A stretch of 64,000 nt of DNA, taken from the NCBI RefSeq assembly GCF_003185655.1, contig NZ_QHJQ01000001.1, forward strand, positions 1 to 64,000, in the 5' to 3' direction. Shown in pieces: positions 10,352-18,437 of this stretch; position 1 is the stretch's first letter, and each line of letters begins with the position of its first letter. A model generated the notes under the pieces. That model worked only from the letters and a program-made list of their open reading frames with translations. It made no database searches and was not told the origin of the DNA. The stretch is from Coraliomargarita sinensis. Its GTDB lineage: Bacteria > Verrucomicrobiota > Verrucomicrobiia > Opitutales > Coraliomargaritaceae. Both the position numbers and the translations under genes were made by a program.

Positions 10352-11242
10352 TCAGATTTGCAGGAACCCGCGGATCTCCTGCCAGACTTTGAGACCGCCG
10401 TCCTCCAAGATATAGTGCCCACAATGCTTGTGATAGCGAGTTTCGGCATGGGGGAAAATTTCCTGCCAACGCTGTAAAAAGTGATCATTAAAACAAAAAT
10501 CCTTGCCGCCCCAAACCAGTTGGATCGGCTTTTCACGCAAATGTTCCAGCCCCTTCTCGACCTCGGTCAAAGTGGCGTAAGACGGGTGCGAGTCCCACAG
10601 AGGGATGTCTTTGACAAAATTCCAGACCGCTACCCGCTTGGACCAACTTCGATATGGCCAGAGGAAGCCCCGGCGCACCGACTTGGAAAGCGGCTGCACC
10701 ACCGACATGTTCGCAGCCGGGCCGGCAAAAGCGTTCAGGCCCCGGATCATGAAGGGCCCAACCAGCGGGCATTTTACCAATGCGATGCGAAGCGGTATCC
10801 GCTTCGAATGGTAAGCCGCAGTGTTGAGCAGAACCAGTTTATCGAGTGCTTCCGCGCGCCGCCCGGCCAAGCCACAACCGATCGCTCCACCCCAGTCGTG
10901 CACAACCAAATTGAAGCTGGAAATCCCCAGGTGATCGACCAGACGCTCCACATCGTCAATCCGGCGCTTGAACGTGTAGTCGTATTCCTGCGGCTGGTCG
11001 GAAAGTCCACAGCCGATATGATCCGGCACGATGCAACGAAAGCCCGAACGGACCAGCTCGTTGACCAAATTCCGGTAGTAAAACGACCAGGTCGGATTCC
11101 CGTGGAGCATCAGCACGACCGGACCATTCCCCTCATCAAGATAGTGCATCACCGTCCCGTCGGGCTGCTCGAAAAGATTTCCCGCATAGGGATATTCCAG
11201 CCGCACGTCAGGCGGTAGATCGCTGGCTCGTAAATGACTCAT
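10352..11242 (-). CDS. oleB: Alpha/beta hydrolase, OleB-like (beta-lactone decarboxylase type)
   Basis: A 296-residue alpha/beta hydrolase of the haloalkane dehalogenase-like group. It has the oxyanion motif HGNPTWSFYYR at 47-57, nucleophile Asp116 in VVHDWGGA, and a late His in HKHCGHYI. In the olefin pathway OleB decarboxylates the beta-lactone made by OleC, giving a cis-olefin. The identity rests on this motif set plus the partner gene: the ATG overlaps the oleA stop by 4 bp (ATGA), a coupled pair. The ORF reaches a GTG at 11254, but the ATG at 11242 has GGAG upstream and fits the overlap. oleC and oleD are not in the window. Confidence 0.85.
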   Translation of the reverse strand: MSHLRASDLPPDVRLEYPYAGNLFEQPDGTVMHYLDEGNGPVVLMLHGNPTWSFYYRNLVNELVRSGFRCIVPDHIGCGLSDQPQEYDYTFKRRIDDVERLVDHLGISSFNLVVHDWGGAIGCGLAGRRAEALDKLVLLNTAAYHSKRIPLRIALVKCPLVGPFMIRGLNAFAGPAANMSVVQPLSKSVRRGFLWPYRSWSKRVAVWNFVKDIPLWDSHPSYATLTEVEKGLEHLREKPIQLVWGGKDFCFNDHFLQRWQEIFPHAETRYHKHCGHYILEDGGLKVWQEIRGFLQI

Positions 11243-12279
11243 AAATCCGGCCACTCCAGGGCCATCATAATACTGCTTAACCCGCTTCCGATCCCGAGGA
11301 GGGCGGCCCGCTCACCTGCCTTGTAGGCACCGGCCTCAATGGCATAGGCCAGGGTGATCGGACAGGAGACCGATCCGACATTCCCCAGGGTCTCGAAGGT
11401 GGTAAAGTCTTTTGCCAGATCGAGCCCGAGCGCACCGAATAGTTCGCGGGTATGCGCCTTGCCCACCTGGTGGGTGATCACCCGGTCCGGGGACCCCGGG
11501 GTCCATCCGGTCACTTCGGTGAAGCGCGCCCAATTCCGCTTTGCCACGTTGATCCCGGCAACCAAAAGCTCTTCCGAGTCCGTCAGCATCTCCAGCGCAT
11601 CGCCCGAGCTGTCTCCCTGACAGAGCTCGTTCGCCGCCGTATCCGTTTCCACTGCTGCGGCGCGTAGTTGCATGCTGGATGCAGGCGCGAGGTCCTTGCG
11701 GCAAAGAACCGCCGCCACCGCGCCGGCGCCGATCGTCAGATTGGCAAAGTAAGGCTTAATCGTTTTCCGGGTGAGCCCGGGATCGTGCAGCTGCTGAATG
11801 GTATTCTCGACAAGAGGCCGGCCGTTCTCGCCGGAGCAAATGAGGGCGCGTTCAATCTGTCCGCTCTCGATCATACTCCCCGCCACGACCATGGCGTTCA
11901 GAAAGCCGAGGCAGGCGTTCGAGACGTCGAAAATCTGGGTTTTGCCGGGCAGGCCGAGCAAGCCGTGCACGTAGGCGGCCGTCGCCGGCTCGAGCCGGTC
12001 GCGGCATACCGCGGAGTGAATCAACAAGTCGATCTCACTCCGGTCGAAGGAGGATTGGGCCAGCACGGCCTCGCCCGCCTGAGCCGAGGCCTGGGAGGGA
12101 AACGTCCCCTTCGGCCAAAAACGCCGCTCCCGGATCCCTGTCATGAGTTCGAGCCGGCCCTCCGGCAACTTCAGTCGCTTGTAGACGTCGGCTAGTTTGG
12201 CCTCCACGTCCGCGGAAGTCCATACCTCTTCCGGCAGGGCATACGCGATTGATTCGATGGCGACTTGGTTGAATTTCAC
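11239..12279 (-). CDS. oleA: OleA-like thiolase (acyl-CoA head-to-head condensing enzyme)
   Basis: A 346-residue KAS III-like enzyme. In the Ole pathway OleA condenses two acyl-CoAs into a 2-alkyl-3-ketoacid. Visible residues: Cys123 in SNACLGF, Glu97 in CRDRLEPAT (the OleA-specific glutamate donated across the dimer), His270 in ITHQVGKAH and Asn300 in TLGNVGSVS. The Glu97 context and the partner OleB separate it from FabH. The start is a GTG at 12279 with a weak ribosome-binding site. The product would be long-chain olefins, or beta-lactones if OleB were inactive, provided oleC and oleD exist elsewhere in the genome. Confidence 0.88.
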   Translation of the reverse strand: MKFNQVAIESIAYALPEEVWTSADVEAKLADVYKRLKLPEGRLELMTGIRERRFWPKGTFPSQASAQAGEAVLAQSSFDRSEIDLLIHSAVCRDRLEPATAAYVHGLLGLPGKTQIFDVSNACLGFLNAMVVAGSMIESGQIERALICSGENGRPLVENTIQQLHDPGLTRKTIKPYFANLTIGAGAVAAVLCRKDLAPASSMQLRAAAVETDTAANELCQGDSSGDALEMLTDSEELLVAGINVAKRNWARFTEVTGWTPGSPDRVITHQVGKAHTRELFGALGLDLAKDFTTFETLGNVGSVSCPITLAYAIEAGAYKAGERAALLGIGSGLSSIMMALEWPDL

Positions 12280-12467
12280 GGTTCAGGGGATATGGGATAG
12301 GGGTTGCGGGATGCGAGTTTAATTTTAAACCTGTAACCAAACCTCGCAAAACGGGAGTTTTGCGTTCCCGGGAACGCAGATCTCCTGATCTGCGAGGATC
12401 AACCATTTTCGAGAACGTTTTTGCCGATCGATGCGACGCCCGAGCCGAAACCAAAAGAATACATACG

Positions 12468-14303
12468 ATGCGCCACCTTTTCACCACCCCCCTACTCCTC
12501 GCCACGATAATTTGCACAGGCGCCGGTTGCAGCATCTTGACGAGCGGAGAGCGTTCGTCCGAGATCGCCGAATCGTCGGACCGGACCGATTACTATATCC
12601 ATCCGAACGACGGCAGCGACGCACGCTCCGGACTGGCGACCGAGGAAGCCTGGCGGAGCTTCGCCCCCCTCAACCGGCAAGAACTAAAACCGGGCGACCG
12701 CGTCCACATTCTGGCGCCGGGCCACTTCGACCAAAGCCTTCGCATCTCAGGAAGCGGGAGCCGGGCCGCGCCCATCGAGGTACATTTCGCCCCGGGGCGA
12801 TACGACTTCTTCCCCGAAAATGCCCTCCGCAGGACATTCAACATCTCCAACACAAATGCAGACCCGGAGGGTGAAAAAGCGATCGGCATCTTCCTGGAGC
12901 AAGCCAGGCATGTGCGGATCCACGGGCACGGGGCCCGCATCGTTTTTCGCGGCAAAATGATCGAGGTCTGCATCGACCGGAGTGAGGACATCACCATCAG
13001 CGATCTGAAATTTGATTACCACCGGCCGACCGTCTCGGAATATCGGGTGACCGAAAATGATGGCGACCACCTGGAAATCAAAGTACACCGCGACTCCCAA
13101 TACGAAATCCGGGACGGTCGACTCGTCTGGATTGGCGAGGGCTGGGAAAAAACGGGGAACCTGACCCAGGAACTCGACCCGGAAACAGATGTCGTGCGCC
13201 GCACCCGAAAATCGCTCCAGAATCTCCAGATCGAGGAAATCGAGCCCTTTCATCTCCGCGCTCGGGGCAAAAGCGACCTGAAAGCCGGCCACATCTACCA
13301 GGTCCGGGACACCTTTCGCGATTACGCGGCGGTCTTCACCCGTCGCAGTAAGGATATTGTCTGGAAAGACATTCACTTCCACTTTCTTCACGGCATGGGG
13401 CTGGTCAGCCAGTTCAGCGAGAACCTGACCTTCGACAACGTTGTGATCGCGCCGGATCCAAAGAGCGGGCGGACAACGGCCGCCTGGGCCGACGGCATCC
13501 ACGTCTCCGGCTGCCGGGGCAAAGTACAAATCAAAGACTGCAGCTTCTCGGGCATGCACGATGATCCGATCAATATCCATGGCACCCACCTGCGGGTCGT
13601 CGAGCGGATTTCGGACAATCAGATCCGGGTGCGGTTTATGCACAAGCAGACCTTCGGCTTCATGGCCTTCAACCCGGGCGATGACATTACCTTCGTCCGC
13701 TGGGATTCACTGGAGACCTATGCGCCGAACACGGTTGAAGAGGCAGAATTGCTCAATCCCAAAGAGATGCGTCTCACGCTCGCGCAACCCGTTCCGGAGA
13801 GCCTCCGGGAAAAGGATGTGGTTGAGAACGTCACGTGGACACCAGAGGTCCTGATTACGGGTTGTGAGGTCAGGCGGACCCCGACCCGCGGATTCCTGCT
13901 GACCACACGCCGAAAGGCTGTGATTGAAAATAACAAATTTTACCGCACCTGGATGAGCGCCATCCTTCTGGAGAACGATGCCAGTGGCTGGTATGAATCA
14001 GGCGCCATCCGGGACCTCACGATCCGTGGCAATGAGTTCTTTTACTGCCGCGAGCCGGTCATCCACATCAACCCGCGCAACAGCATAGAGAACGATTCGG
14101 TGCATCGAAATATTCGCATCGAGGGGAACCGGTTTTGGCTCAGCGATAAGGTGGCCATCGAAGCACGCAGCACCAAGGGGCTGACGATCGCAGGAAATCG
14201 TTTTTACGCAGATCAAACTCTCGATCCAAAGGAAGCGATCCGAATCGAAGACTGTGCCGACGTGACGATTCGAAGGAACGAGAGTTTCCCTATCGAGGAT
14301 TGA
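12468..14303 (+). CDS. GH110-like alpha-1,3-galactosidase, lipoprotein
   Basis: A 611-residue exported protein. ATG 12468 starts a short charged region and a hydrophobic segment ending CTGAGCSIL, a plausible though imperfect lipobox. The ORF extends upstream to 12360 without signal-like features, so 12468 is preferred. The body is a right-handed parallel beta-helix with repeated rungs such as ITISDLKF and VQIKDCSF. The segment ADGIHVSGCRGK then SGMHDDPINIHG matches family GH110 exo-alpha-galactosidases, which remove terminal alpha-1,3-galactose from glycans such as blood-group B antigen or algal galactans. It is 31% shorter in context than multi-domain GH110 forms, with no extra binding module. 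A homologue lies at 27448-29292. Confidence 0.85.
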   Translation: MRHLFTTPLLLATIICTGAGCSILTSGERSSEIAESSDRTDYYIHPNDGSDARSGLATEEAWRSFAPLNRQELKPGDRVHILAPGHFDQSLRISGSGSRAAPIEVHFAPGRYDFFPENALRRTFNISNTNADPEGEKAIGIFLEQARHVRIHGHGARIVFRGKMIEVCIDRSEDITISDLKFDYHRPTVSEYRVTENDGDHLEIKVHRDSQYEIRDGRLVWIGEGWEKTGNLTQELDPETDVVRRTRKSLQNLQIEEIEPFHLRARGKSDLKAGHIYQVRDTFRDYAAVFTRRSKDIVWKDIHFHFLHGMGLVSQFSENLTFDNVVIAPDPKSGRTTAAWADGIHVSGCRGKVQIKDCSFSGMHDDPINIHGTHLRVVERISDNQIRVRFMHKQTFGFMAFNPGDDITFVRWDSLETYAPNTVEEAELLNPKEMRLTLAQPVPESLREKDVVENVTWTPEVLITGCEVRRTPTRGFLLTTRRKAVIENNKFYRTWMSAILLENDASGWYESGAIRDLTIRGNEFFYCREPVIHINPRNSIENDSVHRNIRIEGNRFWLSDKVAIEARSTKGLTIAGNRFYADQTLDPKEAIRIEDCADVTIRRNESFPIED

Positions 14304-14332
14304 ATATCATCGCACGGCATAGCCGCATCCCT

Positions 14333-14359
14333 ACGTAGGGGCTTCCCTCGGGAAGCCCG
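14333..14359. repeat. Intergenic hairpin repeat (GTAGGG-hairpin-CCC family), copy 1
   Basis: GTAGGG is followed by a perfect 8-bp hairpin, GGGCTTCC at 14339-14346 with GGAAGCCC at 14351-14358 around CTCG. Similar elements occur at 23753, 41614 and 63529. It lies between the convergent GH110 and fabI-like genes and might act as a transcription stop, but it has no T-run. Confidence 0.6.
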
Positions 14360-14457
14360 AGAACGTTCAGGACCGCGCCGCAGTTTCGAAACCGCTACCA
14401 CGCACGCGGGTGTCACAAGCAACACCCCTACGATTGGGTATCCGCAAAGTCCCCGGC

Positions 14458-15261
14458 CTACTCCGGCCGCATGGCCAGCCGGACCACTTCCTTGTCGAAA
14501 TAGTTCCGGTCCATCCCGGCGTTGACCACGATGCCTTGCCCATTGATCCCACTGGATGCGGAACTGAGAAGAAAGACGGCCGTGTTAGCGACCTCCTGGG
14601 TGGTCAAGTTCTGCTTCCGGAAGGTCAGCTTTTCCGCGTAAAGATAGCTTTCCAGGTAACCGGGAATACCGGCGGACGCGCTGGTCTTGAGAGGACCGGC
14701 GTTCACAGTGTTGAAGCGGACCCGGGTGTCAGCACCGAAGGATTTGGCCAAATTGTAGGAACAGGTCTCCAGCGCGGCTTTGATTGGAGCCATATAGCCG
14801 TAATTTTCCGCTGTTACATCCGTCGAGGAGATCCCGATGGAAACGACCGAAGCCTCTTCGTTCAGAATCGGCTTGAAGGCGTTGGCCACTTCGACGAGCG
14901 AAAATGCCGAGATCGACGTCGCCTGCAGAAAGTCCTTCCTCACGGTCTCGTGAAAGGGCTTGAAGCCCTCCGAGTAGTTGGCGAAGGCGATGGAGTGGAC
15001 AATGCCGTCGAGCGCGCCGTAGTCCGCCTTCACCTGTTCGGCCAGCGCAGTGATCTGCTCGGGGAGCTCGACATCGCAAATGTAGGCCTTCCGATCACCC
15101 AGAAGCTTTTGCAGACTTTCCAGCCGAGCCTCGGAGCGCACACTGTGAATAACCTCAGCGCCCGCTTCCTCCAGGGCTTTGGTGGTGGCCCAAGCCACAC
15201 TCTTGCGGTTGGCCACCCCCATCACGAGGATGCGTTTGTTTTCTAAGTTCAGGAAACTCAT
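14458..15261 (-). CDS. fabI: Enoyl-ACP reductase, FabI-like (short-chain dehydrogenase family)
   Basis: A 267-residue SDR-type enoyl-ACP reductase that would reduce the trans-2-enoyl-ACP double bond with NADH. The FabI-specific cofactor motif [11 protein letters not shown] is at 15-25, and Tyr154-x6-Lys161 gives the catalytic pair of the FabI spacing. The additional Tyr that lies 10 residues before it in E. coli FabI (Tyr146) is Ile144 here, which is unusual. It is the last gene of a minus-strand unit with the FabZ-like and ATP-grasp genes, with gaps of 51 and 48 bp. It may be the housekeeping reductase or a pathway-specific paralogue. The residue change makes the second worth testing. Confidence 0.88.
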   Translation of the reverse strand: MSFLNLENKRILVMGVANRKSVAWATTKALEEAGAEVIHSVRSEARLESLQKLLGDRKAYICDVELPEQITALAEQVKADYGALDGIVHSIAFANYSEGFKPFHETVRKDFLQATSISAFSLVEVANAFKPILNEEASVVSIGISSTDVTAENYGYMAPIKAALETCSYNLAKSFGADTRVRFNTVNAGPLKTSASAGIPGYLESYLYAEKLTFRKQNLTTQEVANTAVFLLSSASSGINGQGIVVNAGMDRNYFDKEVVRLAMRPE

Positions 15262-15312
15262 TTTAAGAAACCACTATTGGACGTTCATAAACGTAAATTC
15301 ACGGTCCAAAAC

Positions 15313-15744
15313 CTACTCCTCCAGCATGGCCAGGGCGAACTCGATGACAAGGGCGGGCTTCCCTTCCTTGAGAACCTTGCCCTTCATGAAGTGGAACTTG
15401 CTGACGGTCTCCTTCATTGTCACTTCGATGGTAATCTCGTCCCCGGGCTTCACCATCTGCTTGAACTTGGCTTCACCGATCCGGGAAAGAACCGGGGTGA
15501 CATCATTCAGGGAGCGCCCCTCCTTCTCGATCTGCTTGGCCAGATAGATCGCGCCGGCCTGGAAGCACGCCTCGCAGAGGAGCACGCCGGGCATGATGGG
15601 ATTGCCCGGATAGTGCCCTTCAAACTGCGGTTCATCCGAGCGGATGGTGCGCTTGCAGGTGGCACCGTCCTCGCGGACTTCGACAATCTCGTCGAGGAAG
15701 AGAAACGGCGGCCGGTGGGGGATGGTCTTGAGAATTTCGTCCAT
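15313..15744 (-). CDS. 3-hydroxyacyl-ACP dehydratase, FabZ-like hotdog protein
   Basis: A 143-residue hotdog-fold protein. LKTIPHRPPFLFLDEI begins the domain, catalytic His44 is in FEGHYPGNPIMPG and Glu58 in LLCEACFQAG. The His-to-Glu distance of 14 equals that of E. coli FabZ (54 and 68). It dehydrates 3-hydroxyacyl-ACP to the trans-2-enoyl form, which the adjacent FabI-like enzyme could then reduce. It lies between the ATP-grasp and FabI-like genes on one minus-strand transcript. Several ACP-dependent pathways use such dehydratases, so fabZ itself is not asserted. Confidence 0.9.
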   Translation of the reverse strand: MDEILKTIPHRPPFLFLDEIVEVREDGATCKRTIRSDEPQFEGHYPGNPIMPGVLLCEACFQAGAIYLAKQIEKEGRSLNDVTPVLSRIGEAKFKQMVKPGDEITIEVTMKETVSKFHFMKGKVLKEGKPALVIEFALAMLEE

Positions 15745-15792
15745 ACGGAGCAGTGAAACGCAGATGCCGCGAAATGCACGCCCGAATATTCG

Positions 15793-17115
15793 CTAGACGT
15801 AAAAGTCCAGATCCTCCTGGGACTTCAACAGATCGCGCATTTTAATCGGGTCGTCGCCGAAAAAGAAAACCAAGCCCCAGTGAGTGCCGAATGCGGATCG
15901 ATCAGGAACAGTGTCTTCGGCCGGAGTGGGCAACTCGTTTGATTCGTAGTACGGGTGCTCGACGCATTCTTTCGGCATCTCCAGTTTGCTGATGACGCGG
16001 CGTCTTGGATAAACCCCGAAGCAACCGGCATAGCCCTTGGCATCAACGACCTCCTGCGGGAAGAATTCTTCCACCTCCTCTTTACTGCTTTTCGGGTCGA
16101 AGACCAACATAGAGGCCTGATAGGCGTTGAAGCCATAGGCCCGCTCGATCAGCTCGAAGGCCTTGAACCCGGGCGGGCGGTAGGCCACCTCACCAAAGTA
16201 CATTTCACCGTCGGCAGTCACAAAGTACTCGGGGTGGATAAGTCCGAACTTGATATCAAATGTTTTGATCAGCAATTCGATCTGCTTCGTGATGGCATTC
16301 CGCCAGCTTTCGAGCTCCTCTGTAGCGGGAACGAAGACTGAATAACCGAGGGTAACATATTCGGAGATGTTGAGAAATTTGATTTCTCCGTCATGCACCC
16401 AGGCCTCGACAGCAAACTCCCAGCCATCCAGATGGCTCTCCATCAGGAGCGGATACTCCTCGGCGGGGATATAATCGATTTCCTCCATGGTCCGGATCAT
16501 CCGATGCCCCAAGCAACCGGCTTTATCGAAGGCCTTGACGTGGATCGGGTCGTCCGGGTCGCCGTCGAGCTTGAGCAAGGTTTGATTCACCCGCCTCATA
16601 AAGCGGACGACATCATCTTTCTCGTGGGCTTCTTCGAAGATGCCGACCCGAATACCGCCCAACTGCGCACGGCGCTTCATCAGTGCCTTGTCGCGGAAGA
16701 GAATCGACTGCCCGTACATGCGAGGGCTATTGAGCAGAACCGAATTAATCGCGCCCGACCACTCCACGGTTTCCTCGAAGAGTGGGATGGCGACATCGAC
16801 GCCCTCCGCTTTAAGTCGCTCGGCAATTTCTAAGGAACGATCGTTTAACCGGACAAAATCCCACGGAATAAAGGGGATATTGTTGGCGGCGCAGTAATCC
16901 GCCGCCCATTCAGGAGCTACGACGATGTATCGCCGATTAAATTTCTGAGCCGCCTTAATGGCATTCAAGCTCCAGCCCAGAAGAGCAATATAACCTTTGT
17001 TCGGATCTTTCGGCGTTTCGGTTCCTTTCACCGAGTCCAACTCAGAATCGCGCCAGGAAAGCACATCTTCAGTGAGTTCGGGCTTGGGCATTTCGGATTT
17101 GGATTTCATTTTCAT
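15793..17115 (-). CDS. ATP-grasp domain protein of unknown product
   Basis: A 440-residue protein. An N-terminal pre-ATP-grasp Rossmann-like part (GYIALLGWSLNAIKAAQ) leads into an ATP-grasp core. FRDKALMKRRAQLGG is the region before the nucleotide lid, LLMESHLDGWEFAVEAWV is the ligand-binding strand, and EVAYRPPGFKAFEL corresponds to the metal- and phosphate-binding end (the ExN-type segment, here modified). Family knowledge: ATP-grasp enzymes ligate a carboxylate to an amine or thiol through an acyl phosphate. The substrate cannot be named. It is first in a unit with the FabZ- and FabI-like genes, so a fatty or acyl carboxylate is an attractive substrate. That is inference. Confidence 0.82.
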   Translation of the reverse strand: MKMKSKSEMPKPELTEDVLSWRDSELDSVKGTETPKDPNKGYIALLGWSLNAIKAAQKFNRRYIVVAPEWAADYCAANNIPFIPWDFVRLNDRSLEIAERLKAEGVDVAIPLFEETVEWSGAINSVLLNSPRMYGQSILFRDKALMKRRAQLGGIRVGIFEEAHEKDDVVRFMRRVNQTLLKLDGDPDDPIHVKAFDKAGCLGHRMIRTMEEIDYIPAEEYPLLMESHLDGWEFAVEAWVHDGEIKFLNISEYVTLGYSVFVPATEELESWRNAITKQIELLIKTFDIKFGLIHPEYFVTADGEMYFGEVAYRPPGFKAFELIERAYGFNAYQASMLVFDPKSSKEEVEEFFPQEVVDAKGYAGCFGVYPRRRVISKLEMPKECVEHPYYESNELPTPAEDTVPDRSAFGTHWGLVFFFGDDPIKMRDLLKSQEDLDFYV

Positions 17116-17190
17116 AATTAACCTATCTTGTTTTTAGAGCGTTAGTTCTTGGTTCGCGCGGCTATCCAGCGTTCTCACTAGTGAGCCGCG

Positions 17191-18159
17191 TCAGCGACCG
17201 TGAGCACCACGGCGCAGCCAATCGTGGACAAAAGCCAGTTTCCGGTGGGCCGTCTTCGACAGAACAAAGGGATACAGTTCGGCCAGTCCCATGGAGCGAT
17301 TGACGTGATTCATCCGCGTCGCGAGCGAGGCGGCAACGTGCACAAGCTTACCGGTATCCGGCTCAGCATATGGGTCCCAACTGTACCCGACCGGCATCTC
17401 CGGGGAAGTGAGGCCGGTGGCCACGAAACTATCAGTAATATCCGTCAGGTGAATCAAATGTGCTACAGTTTCCGCCCAGTCTTCGTGCGGATGAGATGAG
17501 GCATATGAAGTCAGGTAGTGTGTTTCCCATCCTTCAAGGGGTCCTGATTCGTAATGTTTTTGGAGCGCCGCAGCGTAATCAACCCGCTCGTCACCGAACA
17601 TTTCCCTGAAAGCGTCGAGAAAATCTTCGCGCAGGCTGAGCCGCCACCAAAGCATGTGCGCAATCTCGTGGCGCATGTGCCCGATCATCGTCCGGTAGGG
17701 TTCATCCAAAGCTTCCCTGCGGGTCACACGCACAACGGGATCTGCCTCGGACACACTGATTGTCACAACGCCATCACTGTGGCCCATGGCGGCCGGCGTG
17801 TGGCCGTCAACCAGCATGTGAAATCGCGGTCTTGCCCCGGGATCCTCCGGCCGAAACCAATGCCATCGACCAAGGTTGTCCAACACCCAGCGTTTCGCCG
17901 CTTCCGTTTCCGCCCAATTTTCGATTGAGTTGGGAATCTCCGGATCCGGTGCCAGTTCGGTCATCGCGCAAGCCTTACAGAAGGCTCCCTTCTCCGGAGC
18001 AATCCAATTACATCCAATGCGCTCGCGGTTAATACAGAAAGGCGGCACCGGCAAAAACGCACGAGCCTGCGGATCATAAGCCACCGGTGCGCCCTCAGGC
18101 GTCGTCAGGTCGTTGAACCATAAAGTACCCGCACCAATCGGATTGGAAAATACATGCAT
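17191..18159 (-). CDS. Putative zinc-ribbon metallopeptidase (DUF2248/PF10005-like)
   Basis: A 322-residue protein with start ATG 18159, chosen because AGGA lies about 11 nt upstream; the ORF itself reaches 18255. A zinc-ribbon-like set Cys42, Cys50, Cys61 and Cys64 is followed by a metallopeptidase domain with HEIAH at 164-168 and a downstream HPHEDWAETVAH that supplies the third ligand region. This matches the putative zinc-binding metallopeptidase family. Most members begin with an additional CxxC knuckle that is missing here, the N-terminus reading MHVFSNPIGAG. No signal peptide is seen, so it is probably cytosolic. It is monocistronic, and the substrate is unknown. Confidence 0.8.
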   Translation of the reverse strand: MHVFSNPIGAGTLWFNDLTTPEGAPVAYDPQARAFLPVPPFCINRERIGCNWIAPEKGAFCKACAMTELAPDPEIPNSIENWAETEAAKRWVLDNLGRWHWFRPEDPGARPRFHMLVDGHTPAAMGHSDGVVTISVSEADPVVRVTRREALDEPYRTMIGHMRHEIAHMLWWRLSLREDFLDAFREMFGDERVDYAAALQKHYESGPLEGWETHYLTSYASSHPHEDWAETVAHLIHLTDITDSFVATGLTSPEMPVGYSWDPYAEPDTGKLVHVAASLATRMNHVNRSMGLAELYPFVLSKTAHRKLAFVHDWLRRGAHGR

Positions 18160-18437
18160 GAACCGACACATCCTGCCCGAACCCGAGCACGATGCAAACC
18201 GTATCTTGAATCTGTAGCCCGTGCCAACCATTTCGACAACTGAAGCACGCGCCACCTTCAGAGCTTTGATGAGTCGTCCGGAACACGATCTTGAGGTCAG
18301 ACGGGCCTCTGGTGAGGCTACGTTTATTTTCTGACTAAAAATCCGGTTATACGTGGTTAGTACGCGTTTAAACTTTCTCTAACTCATTCATAATAAGACA
18401 GTTACCGACTTTGCATAAACCTCAAAATGTATCAGAG

